NCBI RefSeq assembly: GCF_037975245.1
Contig: NC_092579.1
Coordinates: 3,496,001-3,560,000, forward strand
Direction: 5' to 3'
Length of the DNA stretch: 64,000 nt
Source of the DNA: Apostichopus japonicus
Taxonomy: Eukaryota; Echinodermata; Holothuroidea; Aspidochirotida; Stichopodidae
Shown here: in pieces, positions 37,290 to 50,083 of the stretch
Position numbering within the stretch: position 1 is the first letter of the stretch
Layout: the number at the start of each line of letters is the position of its first letter
Translations under genes and position numbers: made by a program
The notes under the pieces: generated by a model
Told to the model about the DNA's origin: nothing
What the model saw: only the letters and a program-made list of their open reading frames with translations
Databases searched by the model: none

Positions 37290-38472
37290 TTAAGATGTCA
37301 TCATTTTTCAATGTATAAGCTGGGTATAATTTAGTGTTGAAATTTTGTGCAGCAGTTTTGAAGGGTCTACACACTGTCCCTTTAATGCTACAGTTTGTGT
37401 GTAAGAAACAAAAAACTGCTATACATAATATTGGATAAGTTATTCCACTGATAAGGTCACCAGTGTATGTGTTATAAGTTCACCTATGGGAACAGTCATA
37501 GGTTTACATTAACAGGATACACAACATGTCCCTCTATATGCTACATATAGATAGGACCCCCTCTATACTGAATTATTTGGTTCAATCTGGTGCAGCCGGC
37601 CTGCGTTAACGTTCTGATCAGGTAGCATTTAATTGCTTCATATTCTTTCCTTTCTAATTGATTTAAGTGAATAACTAGGTTAATTGCAGAGGATCTGCTA
37701 TACAGTACCTCTGTAGATAAACGATATTTACCATACGGTCATTGTATATATACATATATATAATATTAATTGCTGTGTAAACATTTGCAATGCATTTTTG
37801 CTGGCTGTGTGTAGTTCTCTGGGAGTCAAATACCTATAGCAAAAAATTTGTTTAGTCTAAAAAATATTTACTGCATTTTACCATCTTTTTGCCCCGATTT
37901 TTTTTCCTCCTGTAACCAAACAATTATCCACAACCATTTTTTGACACCTTTTATCATTTATTTTTCTACCATATTAATGCTATGTTTGTGAATGAAGAAA
38001 GAAAAAAAAATAATCAAATATTCAATTTGGAAATGCTGAACGATTGATTTGTGTTTCTATCTAATTAAGGGTAAATTTACTCATGGTGTACGTATAGCAT
38101 GATGGACGGACATGTTGGGGTGGAACTATTTTCTTGGGAGAGACATCGATCAGAATTTCACTGCTCACGAGAGCGATTCTTTAGTACATAACCCTTACAC
38201 TATGTGTCTCTCGTCTTTTGTAATATTGCGATGTTCCAAATACATGCTCAAAGGAAAATTGAAAATGCAGCCATTTGTTTTCTTTTCTCTGGTTTAATGA
38301 GGTCTAATAGATTGGGAGCGAATTCAACAGAGGATATAAGTGTCCTAGCTATAAAAAAAAAGTAACTGATAATTATAAGGAGAACAAGGGTTATCATGAG
38401 CCTTCATCAAGTGGGAGGAGGGTGGGGTATGTAATCTATCATACCAATGGAAATTCTAATATTTTTCCTTAA

Positions 38473-38823
38473 AGGGTGTGAAGACTCCTGCACAGAGAAA
38501 CTTCTCACGCCGGTAATCTGACCTACTTTCGAATGAGTTGTAACAGAAGTGTTAGACACCATCATCGATCCCAGAAAATACACACACAGCTTGCTACCGT
38601 CGGTAATTAGACACTAGTGTACAGTCAATACATACAGCTACGGTCAATACCCACAACACAGTGTAAACATAGCAGCGATGGACATCTCAGGTCTAGATAA
38701 AAGATAAAAAGTTATCACTTTTCACTACTGTCTGCATTTTGTAGCGACAAGAAAAAACTACACTTACATGCAACAGAAAGTTAACTTTTTCAGAGCGTGG
38801 TTTGGGGTGAGTCTTCAATGCCT
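38473..38823 (+). mobile_element. TTAA-type MITE, copy 2
   Basis: Same family as 24508-24862, with TTAA intact on both sides (38469-38472 and 38824-38827). Lies downstream of epsin. Confidence 0.8.
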
Positions 38824-40060
38824 TTAAGTTTATATGGATTACCTACACATGAAACCATTTCTGCTTGTATTACTGATGTAGCATGTAAATACTCTCTTTG
38901 CTTCAGTCAGGAAGGAGAGGGGGAGGGCTATCTGGGCCCAATTTCAGACATTGCAAAGAATTGCACAAACATTGAGAATGATAATCTGCATTGCCTCAAA
39001 ATTTATTACAATGTAAAATTACTTTGAAAGTTGGTGAAATAAGTGTTGGAATTTAAATAAAGATAAATTTTCAAACTAAGTGATACATGATTATTCCGAC
39101 AGATTTAGTTAAATATGACAAGGTCTTGTAAGTATCAGTGCTCCAACAATCTAACGTTTTGGAATAATGGTGTTTACAAAGCAAAGTGGCTCACATGCAC
39201 ACATACAAATACAGAATCACTATCACAGAGGTTCCTGTTTGCTTTTGACATCGGAAGAAAATTCTTAAACAATGTCTAATGTGCAACACTAGTTAATGTT
39301 TTAGATTAATAATGTAGATGACTATTTCAAGATAATTTTAACCTGTAAGTTACAAGATTACATCATTTTACTTATGCCACAGTCAACTATATTTGTTCAA
39401 AACTCACACAATAAATTGAAAGATTTCCAAGCCTCCCTGAACAACTTGCATCATCCTAGTATGGTAAAGTCACTGCATCACAAGGCCTTAATGTATCAAC
39501 AAGAAAATAGAATCATTAAAAATAAACATTAATGATTAAACATGACATCATTACAGCTGATGACATTTAACTGTCAAACAGCCCCCTACGATCATTGAGA
39601 AATATGTAAGGTTCATTTGTTTAATACTCAGTAACCAGTCAACCAATGATGCATGGTTGCAAGTTTTTCCAGAGCAAAAATTATCACCCAAAATAATCAA
39701 ATGTGCAACCTTGTTGCAGAGTATCAAGTTATATATAAACTAAAGGGCACCTGGTTCCACTCGAGGGGGTCCTGGATTTACCAAAAAGCCTGTGAACCAG
39801 GGGCCACTTATACAAAAAGGTGACCTCAGGCCCTGAAAACCTTATTATCCGTTAAATAGCCTTAAAGCATAAAAAGATATATAAGTTAACCCGTTATCCC
39901 CCTTACTTTAATATGCTGGAGATGGTAAGCACAAAGACTCCCTCCAAATGCAAGAATATCACCCATAAATTTGCACATGCTGCAGAAGATGAGGTAGCTA
40001 TCATTTTGTCACTTTGTGCAACCTAGATCAACCAGGATGAGAAATCTCTTTACTTTGCTG

Positions 40061-40066
40061 TTTATT
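40061..40066 (-). terminator. Candidate poly(A) signal of PM20D2-like copy A
   Basis: Minus-strand AATAAA about 147 nt beyond the stop codon of copy A. Its use is inferred. Confidence 0.4.
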
Positions 40067-40212
40067 ATTTTTCTGAATATTTTGCATAATTCTTTAAACG
40101 TCATTCCTTTATTGAATCTCTCGCCTTTCATCCGTCACCAGTTAACGGAAGATAGCTGATATATTTGATGACGCAGAAACCAGCGTTATGAAGAGACTTT
40201 TGCACAATATTG

Positions 40213-43200
40213 TCAACTCGTATTTTCAAAAGACTTTTGTCCGGTAACGTAAGGATTTGGGGGAACTTCTGCAAATTCTGCTTTAATGTTCTTCAATAGA
40301 GCATCTCCTCCAGGTAGTAGTAACTGCAGTGCTGTGAGAGCCATAGCCTTAGCTTGTATCAAAGTTGATTTCTGGGCACCTGGAGAACCTGTGGAATCAA
40401 GGGGGTCAGAGGTTAAAAGGAGACCCACCATGTTGTAGACAAACGATCATCCTGCGTGTTTTGTTTTCTAGCTCAGCGATACTTACACTTCAATGATTGA
40501 ATTTCTCTACTAAATTAATATATTCATTGATAATAATCCTGTTACTAGACACACTCAATTTCATTGGTTGTTTAACTAGTGCAGGTATAAATTTTAATTT
40601 TGACCTGTAAACGGGAAGTTGCAGTATCTTGATACAAATTGCACACAAATGTCATCATCGAAACATTGGCTGAAGTTGTCCCAGTTTGTATCAAATGGGA
40701 ACTTGAAGTGAGAGATGCGATTTAGTTGATGCAAGGTTTAGCTTTATATATATTTCACTCTACTGTTTGAACTTAATATTTGGCACAATTATAACTTTGA
40801 AGCATAATGATTGTATGTCATTTATGGTTGAATGTCAAATATGGTTGTTTGTCATATATGGTTGTTTGTCATATATGGTAGTATGGTTGTATGTCATATA
40901 TGTTTGACATGTCATATAGGGTTGTCCAATGCTACAGTTGCCCTCATGTCAGTCATAAACGGTTGTATGTCATATATGGTTGACATGACATTGATGGTTG
41001 TTTGTCATATATGGTAGTATGGTTCTATGTCATATATGTTTGACATGTTATATATGGTTGTATGTCATATATGCTTTGTCCGATGCTACAGTTGCCCTCA
41101 TGATATTCATAGACAGTTGTATGTCATATATGGATGTATGTCATATATAGGTTGTATGTCATATATGGTTGACATGTCATGTATGGTTGTATGTTGAATA
41201 TGGTTGTTTTGATGCTACAGTTGCCCCCATGTTAGTTGTCTAAAACCCGAGGTCAATCTCTTACAAATTTTAAAAACCCACCTGCTGCGGTAGTGAATTC
41301 CCTAGAATGATTGGGAGCGTCTGTGTTGATGGCATACATTGGGTGAATACTGGGCACAACAAACGAGACATTTCCCATGTCGGTGGATCCCCCAAGACTT
41401 TTCACAATCTTATCATCTTTACTGAAGTCCATTCCAAGGCTCTCACAATTCTTTTGGAATAGATCTGCCAGCTGAAGATTGCTCAATACTTCTGCATAAA
41501 AACTTTCATATTTAATATCAACCTGTAGATAGGAAACAAACAGTTAGATCATGGAAGCATCAATCAACTTTATTCGTTTTTCTACCACTGAAGAAGGTGT
41601 AGAGGCACCACAGAGGTTGATATGGTTTAATACTCAGCTGGATTTCCAATCAAGTAGGAATAAGTAGAACACAGTGAGTGATGAAATTACTTTGTCAAAC
41701 AGAGAATGATAAATGCTTGATAAAAAGTGCATTAGCTGTGATGAGACAGGTGAGAGTGGAAGATTGAGAAAGAAGACTTAAGCATTAGAGCACAGCACTT
41801 TGTTGTGTAGAATACACATCTATGATGAAGCATACAGAGTAGGCCAACAACAGAGGGGACAGGTATTCCCTGCTTTTATTTGAGCACATGCACACAGCTT
41901 TCAAATGAAAAATTGTGCTACTTAACACAATTTTTCATCTGTAGAAACAATATGAAACTATGAAAATGTTCAGTGTGTGTGATGAAATAGGAGGAAACTT
42001 ACATTCAAGGATAAATGCTCTTTTGAAGTGAAAAATGTGAATATACCACATGACCGGTCACATGATAATTATTTCAAATCGACTAGAAATGTGTTATAAA
42101 CTAGATCTGTAATCAAAATTAAGTTGGTACAGCACACTACAGATCCATAATGAAGCATGTACAGTATGTAACTAAGAACCTGGCCTAACCAGGATATAAT
42201 CCATACTAAGAAAAGCAAAAACAGCTGCAAATAAAGTTGTCTCTTCAGGCTTTTCCATAAACTTAACTCTTTTGCCCAATCAGACTTGACATTAGATTCA
42301 ACAGAATAACACACTGTATGATTAACCCCTGAGAAAGTAACTAGAAGACCTTCACATTATCTGGATAATTAAGTTTTCCCATAGGAAAGTGTATATTTTC
42401 ATTGCAAAAATGGGAAATTCCTGACAAATCAGGAACCATGGTTACCATAGATGATGAACATACTCAAAAGAAGTTTTCTTTATGTAACACTTACTGTGCA
42501 GTCTGCAGCTATTGCTGCTCCTTTAGCACAATTCTCACATTTCTTCACGACAGATTCCAGTTCTACTGTCTTGGATGCTCGTATGTAGTATAAGAGTTCT
42601 GCTTCTTCAGGAATTATATTGGGTCTGCTGCCACCCTTTGTAAAAATACCTGGGTATACAAAAAGAAGAAACTTTTAAATTTCAATGTAAAAAAACAGTA
42701 CAAGTATACATATTAAGGGAATGTGGCAAATGACTTATACAGCAAATAGTTGGTAGCCCATCCAGATTACTGCTGTTTATAAGTTTAATTAGAAGCTAAA
42801 ACAATTCAGAAAAATTATGCTGAATGAAATGAACGTTCTTTCATAACGTTTGGGGAAGAGTATTTCCATATTTATTTACCGTGGACTCTAACATCCGGGC
42901 GGAATTGCTGCCTCTGAGCAGAGATGCCAGTGTAACATTGAACGGCAGCATCCAGGGCGTTTCTACCCATCCATGGGCTCATGGCTGCGTGGGCAGCCTT
43001 ACCATGAAAATGATACCTCGCCCTAAGAGAGAGAGACCATATAAAGCAAGGATGTTACAGGCTGACAATGGAAAGAGGGGGAAAAGCTATTAACATATTC
43101 CATTATTCACTTAATATGTAAATAGACTGAAGTGTATATTCCTGCTATGCAATGTGAGAACAATAACGAATGTACAAGTCTGGATTCTATACCAATTATA

Positions 43201-46200
43201 GCACTATCTGAAGTAAAAAACTTAAGTCTATGTTGTAAAGATGATTTGTTACGTTAGAAGAAAACATGACATAGAGCAGCTTGGAAAGCAAGGTTTCAGC
43301 CAGAATATTTGCAAATGGGAGATTAAAATTTGCCTTGGTGTCTGGCCTGCTGGTCCCTTAGTTCATGAGAACCACCATCCATGGGAATTACAAGACTAAA
43401 TGAGATTACAAGGAGTGGAATGATATCACACATGAAAATAGAACACTGGGTGAATGTCACTTTGTCCGCAACATAGCACGTCATTAGTCAGTCCTGTATA
43501 GTAAGATATACTAGATTGATCCATGATTAATCTTAACGATAGCTAATGAGTTTTGACGAGAACTTTTAGAGGAAAGTTAGATCTGCACATTTGCAATCCA
43601 AAACCCCATCCCAAACACCCGCCCCCCCCCCTCTGGAAATGACAGACCAGAATTGGACAGTGAAAGCTCCCCTGACTGTTACATAAGAACAGAAGCAAAC
43701 TCTACTTTTTTTGATAAACCACAGAATGAGCGACAAGCACATATTTAACGATTCGGTCTATATAGTAATGGTTACAAAATGTCAATAAAAGCAAGAGCCA
43801 CAGTTCAGCAAAAGGATAGGGAGGGGGAGGGGTGTGAGGGGGAGGGAGGGGTGTGCTGATATATACACAAATATGTGGGTTTCATATCCAAAGCACAGCA
43901 CTGTGGCAATTAAAACTACCACACAATTCACTAGAGTTTGATTTACCAATCGTTTGGCTTCTTCATAGCCACATGAATATTTTCCATTAAAGCTATTAAA
44001 GGATGCCATAATCATAAGGAAAAGAATCAGTGACTTTACAATATGAAACTGAGTTGAACCAGATAAAGACAAGGCTAATAATTTAATCAAAGAAAAACAT
44101 GCACAGATGTGACATGCAACCAGAATTTTGAACAAAATATTAGACAAAATTTGTTATATTTGTTTCGTCTCATTTACATTATGAATACACAAGAATGTTA
44201 ATTAGCTAACAAATTTTGAAACAAATTTTTTACATAAAATACTTTAGTTCAATGGTTCTTGTTGTACATGAGACACACTGTTTACACAAGTAGCCACACT
44301 CACTTCTATTTTCAGGTTCGGGTGTTACTACCATATTTGCTGTCATGTAAGATGATGTGCCAAAACCCTTTATTAAACCAGTCTACATTATATAATTAAT
44401 TGACTAATGTGACTATTGTTTCCTTTCATAATAATTTTCATATTTAAACTAAAGTGATAGAAAAAAAAATGATTTTGAAAATGTCTTAATCAAGCCTGCA
44501 AAGAAATGATAGGTGATGTCCAAGTATTTAAGTAGGTACAATGTACAACTAAATATTTCTGAACTACTTCCCGAATGACACTCAAAGTGACTTACTTTCT
44601 ACGGGCAAAAAATCCTGGTACATTGGCATTTTCATTTGCAGGATGAACCATCATTGCAACATCAAGGCCCATAAATGCACCGCCCTCTAGCATAGTGACC
44701 TTGCCTGCACCCCCTTCCTCAGCTGGTGTACCAAATACGATAACCTATACCGAAAAGGATAATGGATACACTCTTGCCAAATTACTGACATAATATGGCA
44801 CCAATGATGGCCTTGTTTTCTTTGTATTTGTTTTGTATAAATAATGCATGAAATGCATAAAATAATGCATGAAAATACACAACAATACGCCTATAGCGTG
44901 TCAAAGGAAAATGGCGGGACATCTAGGCAGTTCGCAAAAAAAACTCGAAGGCGGAAACGCACTAAGAAAAACAGTCCCCAAAACCCTCCCTTTCAATAAA
45001 AGGATACTTATCGGTCTGGAAAGGACTGCAATACTCCTAAGAATCCGAAGAAAGAAACTTCCAAGGATCGTTAAAGAAAACCAAGACGAAATTCAAGGGA
45101 AATCTTTCCACAAGAATTTTGCGTGTAGACACTTTTAACGGTAGAATGAAAAAGGAAGAGTGACCGGGTGGGGGTCCGGTCATAGAAGGCGCACAGTGTT
45201 ATTATTTTACTAGGACTTTACAGGCACAGTAGAATGAGGTGCTAAGGTTGTGAGGAGACAGGTAAGCGAGGAGCGAAGTAAATTTTCAGTTAATCAATGT
45301 GAACCTTTCACATTCACTGACAATGTTTCATTATGAGCAATCTGTGGAAGTCATAATTTTGATGTTGGCTGTATGGATTGCTATTTGCGCAGAGTGATGA
45401 TGAAAACGGGGCCGGTTGAATGTGAGGAAACAGGAGCCAGCAAGCTACAGAGCAATAGTGAAAAGCATTTCAATATAACTAAGTACTTGAGTTTATACTG
45501 CTTTACAAGTACTTCATACTCATGAAAGATACCCAGGTGTTAAAGTACTCATACTCATCAATCATGGAATGAGTTTTGATAAATTGTTTTAGTTTGAGCA
45601 TGCTATATAGCAGGCAAAGTATCCAATGTACGTAAAGCAATGAAACCAGTGAATTGAGTATACATGCATTACCACTGCTATTGTCACAACCACCATGATT
45701 TCACAATGACTGAAATGGAAGGAAATTGAATTTGAAAGGAAAGCCTTGTAATGTACCAGGAAAACATCAGTTGATACTCCAAAAGCAGCATAATGTGACT
45801 GATATTATCATACTGCAAGAATATACATGCATAGCAGTTATTTATACACATATGGGTCATACCATAATTAGGGTTCTACAGTTATTATGTTGCTGAGGCT
45901 GAGAAGGCTGCAGCTTTCGTGCAGACAGGCTGCATATGACATAATCTGCTAAGCTTCGCAGACCAGTGCTGCTGATCTGCAGAGATAATGTCTATTGTTT
46001 GATATTGATTCAGTCCTTGCTTCTGGGGATTTGGCAGCTGCTGCAACTTTTCCCTTTGCCATGGTGCCTTGCCCATACAAACCAACTTGGTAGATATCTG
46101 ACTTAACATTCGGTAAAGGTAGCCATTTTATTGCAAGGGTGAACAATGAGACTATAATGAACTATCAATTTCATGCATGCACTTTTTTCCCCTTTTTTTG

Positions 46201-49200
46201 TTGCTACTTTGCAATGACAGGTACTCAATTGAAGCTACACAAAAGAATAATTTTGTGATGTACAATGTAACAGAGATAGAAAATTTCACCAATTTGGATG
46301 TCTTCTATTTACAGACTGGCGTATCCAACAAAACTATTGTTTGCAATAATGAAATTTAACATTTTACAGAGAAAGGTTGAAATAACAAATGATATCACAA
46401 AACTTGATTCATCTGTAAAGACAAGCTCTGTACATCAAGAGAAAAGGACCGGGGGAGGGTTGATATAGGGGCAAAGGGCCACCTGTTGCAAACCCCAGTC
46501 GTCCTGTCACATTTGTCTGCTGACATACCAGAAAGTGGTAAACAGGTCATCAGTATCTAACAGTAAATATGCCAGAATGTCTGATAATGGTCACCCACTC
46601 TCTAATAATGGTCACCCACTCTCCACTCTCTAATGGTCACCCACTCTCACTCACTCTCTAAATTAACCCGCAGTATCAGGGCCTCTAGGAAAAACACTTA
46701 AATTGAAAACTTCTAGCAATTGTTTGCATGCTTATATTTAGGAAAATGACTGTTGACTATTTTTAACCTGCAGGTTAGAACAGCAGAGAATGGGATGGAT
46801 TAGAAGGGGGCAGAAGAAAGAGGTGGATGCAGGCAGATGGAAAAGGAGAAGGAGGCAGACTTGTGGAGGATTTAGCTAAGCCTCTGGATTACAAAACTGT
46901 TTTTCTTCAAATTGGAAGTAATCCAACTAGTCAAGCTGAAACTATGATATCAACCAGGATTTTGGACTATCTCTCTGTCAAAGACCATAAATAGGAACCA
47001 AGCTGCTCTACATCCCAAAGTATAAATGCTACAAAACCAGATCAACTTACTGGATGGATGTAAGTTTGTTAGGTTTAGCTATAGAAGCCTTGTAAGGATG
47101 TACCATCATAGCCACATCGATACCCTCTAGAGCTGTTCCTTTGATCAGCAATGCTTTGCCACATCCTCCTTCTTCTGCAGGGGTCCCTAGAACAATTACC
47201 TGCAATGTTTCAAGGATGACTATATGTGAAGGCACTAAATTAACATACACATTCAGACTGCAGACTTTAATGGCGCATTGCACGTTACGTTTCCCACAAT
47301 ATGGTGGTTACTTACTAAAGAAGACATAAGGTAAACTGAAATGATTCATATATCTGTTTAGTTTAGTCCAACCAACAGCAATGATCTACAAATGGGCAGT
47401 TAGCTGCAACACTTTCAAGCTTCAACACTCTTCAACACTATAAAATAAAACATGATTCAAGCAATTGGGCTAATTTAACAAGTATTAGCATTTGAAGAAT
47501 TTTCATCACACTGATCTCTTTCAGGTTCATGAATTGTATAGGTTAACTTCCAAAAGTAATTTTTCATAAAGTCTGCTGACACATTTTTTTGTCAGGTTCA
47601 TACATTTTTCCAGCCCCAAATGCATCATGAATTATACAGCTCTCAATTTGAGTGTGAAGTAAATCACACAGAGTATTTCAAAAGGCTACTTTTTTTCAGA
47701 AAAGATACACATTTTTTGAAGGACCGAGAAAAGCAGGCGTTAATAAATTTTGAAATGACAAAAGAAAATCTTAGTCCAATTTTAACTTTTTTTTTGGAGA
47801 CATTCTTATGGCACTGCAGGGTTATACAAACAGCTATTTATTGTAATGGAATCCACACAACATAATCACACACATATCAAACCACCATCAACCAATCTAT
47901 CAAAATACTTCCACAACTTTCTGCTGCAATTCACTACTTGGTTGTTCAGAGGTCATCACATCAACTAAACCTACACAATTGAAATTTAGAGTCATCCCTG
48001 CAATTGCAGAGTTTAGCATTATTACAGCAATATTTGTATCGAGCATGAAGTAATGGGAAGCCATGTGTTATTTGAAAGGGGTTCATGACTTTCACAACAA
48101 CAATATATTAAAGCAATTGTGAAGTAGAAAGAGCTATTGGAGAGTATCATACAAACAGTACATAACTTTATATTGCTGCAAGGGTATGAAGGCTTATATC
48201 ATAATAAGTCTGGTGTATATGATGATATGAGAAATTATACTGTAAAATGCAAATCAGTTACTCTACGTTGGCCAAATTAGACTGTGTCAATTATATATAT
48301 AAAATAGATTCACAAGTATCCAAACTCATAAAGAAAACTTGATTTGTTCCCAAACTACTGAGAGTACTAACATACCTACAAGGAGAAGTAATAATGGGTT
48401 ATAATGGGTACAATTGACTCTTATATATCCTGTGCACTCTCACAGAATATAGGAGAAAGGGAACCAGTACCTTGAGACATGTTTCTGAGGAAAGCAGAAC
48501 ACAATGGTGTTCATCTTAAACCAGTACGGCACTGGAAGTTAAATGGGTCAATTTGAAGACACCATAGAGGAGTTAAGTGAGTGTTAAGGAAGTAGTGAAT
48601 CTGGGTCGTTCTTAAAGAGATCGTTAACCCCCTGCCAACACTCCTATGTAGGCTACTTACTCTTCCCCTTGGTTGTTTCATTTGTTCAAGGGCAGCTTTA
48701 ACACCAAGTGCTGCACCTATGGCAGCTTCTGCGATGAGATTATGTCCACATGCATGGCCTATGTCTGGCAAAGCATCGTACTCAGCCATTAGTGCTATTT
48801 GAGGTCCATCATCGTTACCAAAGGATGCCTTGAAGGCTGTCTTGAGGATGTATTGTTTTTGAACCTGGTAAATGAGAAGATAAAGGTATTAGGTTAACTT
48901 AGAACCAGTTTGGATGATTGAATTAAATCAAATGTTATTCAACTCACAAACAATATTTATAATCACCGTCAAACATTTCATACGTACATCACTCAACACA
49001 ACTTTATGGATCTATTTGAAACAACAGTTCACTAAAACAAAGAGCAAACTTTATCAGAAAAGTACATTCAGAGGTGAAACAACATCCAACATAAAACGGG
49101 TAAGATTTACACTAGGAGATGAGGAAGTCTACAGAAGTTAAGGAGTTCAAAACAATGTTGGTGCACCATGGGTTGGTGGAAATCATCCTTCTCCTCCCCT

Positions 49201-50083
49201 CCTCCCTCACCCTCCTGGATTTGTTATAATTATTTCAAAGTTTTTAATGGTCGCCTGAAGCAACAAATTTTCTGTTTGGACTGCAATGAAGGTTACCCTA
49301 CACATTGTTTACATCAAATTCGGATTGCACTCTTACTAAATACCCCCCAAAAATGATAATTGATATCACCCAGAATAGTGGTAGGGCTCTGATCTACCCT
49401 ACCCAAAGCCTAGCATTCGTTCACAAAACCTACACATCTCTCCTACAGCGTGCATAGTGATTATTCTTTGCTGTCTTGCTACATTTTTCGGCGATAAAAA
49501 AGGAAGACTTAGTTTTCCGAGGGACAACCAGGATAAATCCTTTAAAGATTCACCCTGATTATTGTTTGCTTTATTTAAGGTTCCTTACGAGCTGCAAAAT
49601 AAATAGACTTCTAATGAACTTCCAACCAGAGCTGTATTAGCGAGCACTGTCAACGTTTTCAAGAGCCAACTCGACAAGTTCCTGAGAAGTAATGTGGGAG
49701 CTCATATGAGCCATTGAATGGCTCCCTGCTCCGTCATCCTCCGCCTATCACCTGCTGAGAAGTGGAGGGTACAGGTAAATACAGGTAAATAACTGATACG
49801 TGCAAGGCATGACACTTTGACTCAAAGACTTTGATTGTGTGAAATAAAGTCAAAATGTGTTTTTGCTTTGTTAGCTTCTGCTGTTCTCTACATTACATAT
49901 ATATCGTAATGCCTTTAAATCCATTAAACCAACCTGAAAACCTTCTTTCTCCAAGAATGTTGTCAGAATTTCATGGGCATGGTGCTCTTCAAAACATAAT
50001 TCTGGGTTATTCCATAGCTCCTGGCTCAAGGTATTCAACCTCTCTGAAGAACTATCGATTTTGTCTACAGCTACAGCCTCCAT
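40213..50083 (-). CDS. PM20D2: PM20D2-like M20 peptidase/amidohydrolase, copy A, complete
   Basis: Exons on the minus strand: 50083-49934 (1), 48864-48661 (2), 47199-47051 (3a) or 44744-44596 (3b), 43022-42880 (4), 42649-42495 (5), 41522-41282 (6) and 40388-40213 (7). With one exon 3 the product is 405 aa, close to the human length. An in-frame TGA two codons upstream fixes the ATG; an acceptor at 50104-50105 implies a 5' non-coding exon. PM20D2 family enzymes are cytosolic metallohydrolases that clear unwanted dipeptides, such as beta-alanyl-lysine. By analogy with M20D structures the active site is intact: GHACGHN (Cys89, His91), PAEE (Glu127 base, Glu128 ligand), VHP (His152), GKAAHAA in the dimerisation lid (His179) and PNHSREF (His339). 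It lies in tandem with copy B on the same strand. Confidence 0.93.
40811..41230 (+). repeat. GGTTGTATGTCATATAT minisatellite with higher-order units
   Basis: More than fifteen degenerate copies of a unit close to GGTTGTATGTCATATAT. Three longer inserts (gatgctacagttgccctcat) at about 40929, 41089 and 41211 give a higher-order period of about 120-160 bp. It lies in intron 6 of PM20D2-like copy A, within 60 bp of exon 6. Confidence 0.8.
44596..44744 (-). CDS. PM20D2: Alternative exon 3b of PM20D2-like copy A
   Basis: 149 bp, with a TATAG acceptor and a GTAAGT donor, phase 0 in and phase 2 out, exactly like exon 3a. It encodes VIVFGTPAEEGGAGK, then a GGAFMGLDVAMMVHP segment, and ends NVPGFFARR. 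The catalytic Glu pair and the His ligand are present. Its sequence (GGAF, HPANENA) is closer to vertebrate PM20D2 than exon 3a is, so it is probably the ancestral form. Confidence 0.9.
46575..46660 (+). repeat. AATGGTCACCCACTCTC short tandem repeat
   Basis: Three copies of a taatggtcacccactctc-like unit with slippage of the ctcact part. Lies between exons 3a and 3b of PM20D2-like copy A. Confidence 0.75.
47051..47199 (-). CDS. PM20D2: Alternative exon 3a of PM20D2-like copy A
   Basis: 149 bp, with a TTGCAG acceptor and a GTAAGT donor, same phases as exon 3b. It encodes VIVLGTPAEEGGCGK, then GIDVAMMVHPYKASI, and ends in a divergent stretch (KPNKLTSIQ). Catalytic residues are conserved, but the second half differs strongly from exon 3b. 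Joining both exons would break the frame, which points to mutually exclusive use. Confidence 0.88.
49500..49800 (+). mobile_element. 3' fragment of a non-LTR retrotransposon
   Basis: A short frame at 49613-49717 (NELPTRAVLASTVNVFKSQL followed by DKFLRSN, then stop) has the form of the C-terminal end of jockey/CR1/RTE-type reverse transcriptase proteins (WNxLP..VV.A.SVNxFKxxLDK). It is followed by a short 3' UTR and a tail of acaggtaaat repeats (49769-49790). It is heavily 5'-truncated. It sits in intron 1 of PM20D2-like copy A. Confidence 0.6.

Larger units (their letters stand above)
34803..40060. other. Intergenic region between epsin and PM20D2-like copy A
   Basis: No coding exon was recognised. 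It contains a 22-bp direct duplication at about 35420-35466 (gaggggagtgatgatataaa unit), a perfect hairpin at 37238-37289, one copy of the TTAA-type element at 38473-38823, and otherwise AT-rich sequence. Part of it may be a long epsin 3' UTR, since several further AATAAA hexamers occur. Confidence 0.45.

Noticed and set aside
44869-45138. 89-codon basic open frame in an intron of PM20D2-like copy A
   Set aside because: Very Lys/Arg-rich with no recognisable domain or splice context. It could be a fragment of a retroelement, but nothing in it is diagnostic.
45885-46146. Two overlapping minus-strand frames with KLQQLPNPQK-type sequence
   Set aside because: They could be the remains of a mobile element, but no domain or terminal repeat was recognised.
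49871-49933. Extension of PM20D2-like exon 1 past the donor
   Set aside because: GTTGGT at 49933 begins an intron. Continuing the frame loses homology, while splicing to 48864 continues the family sequence.
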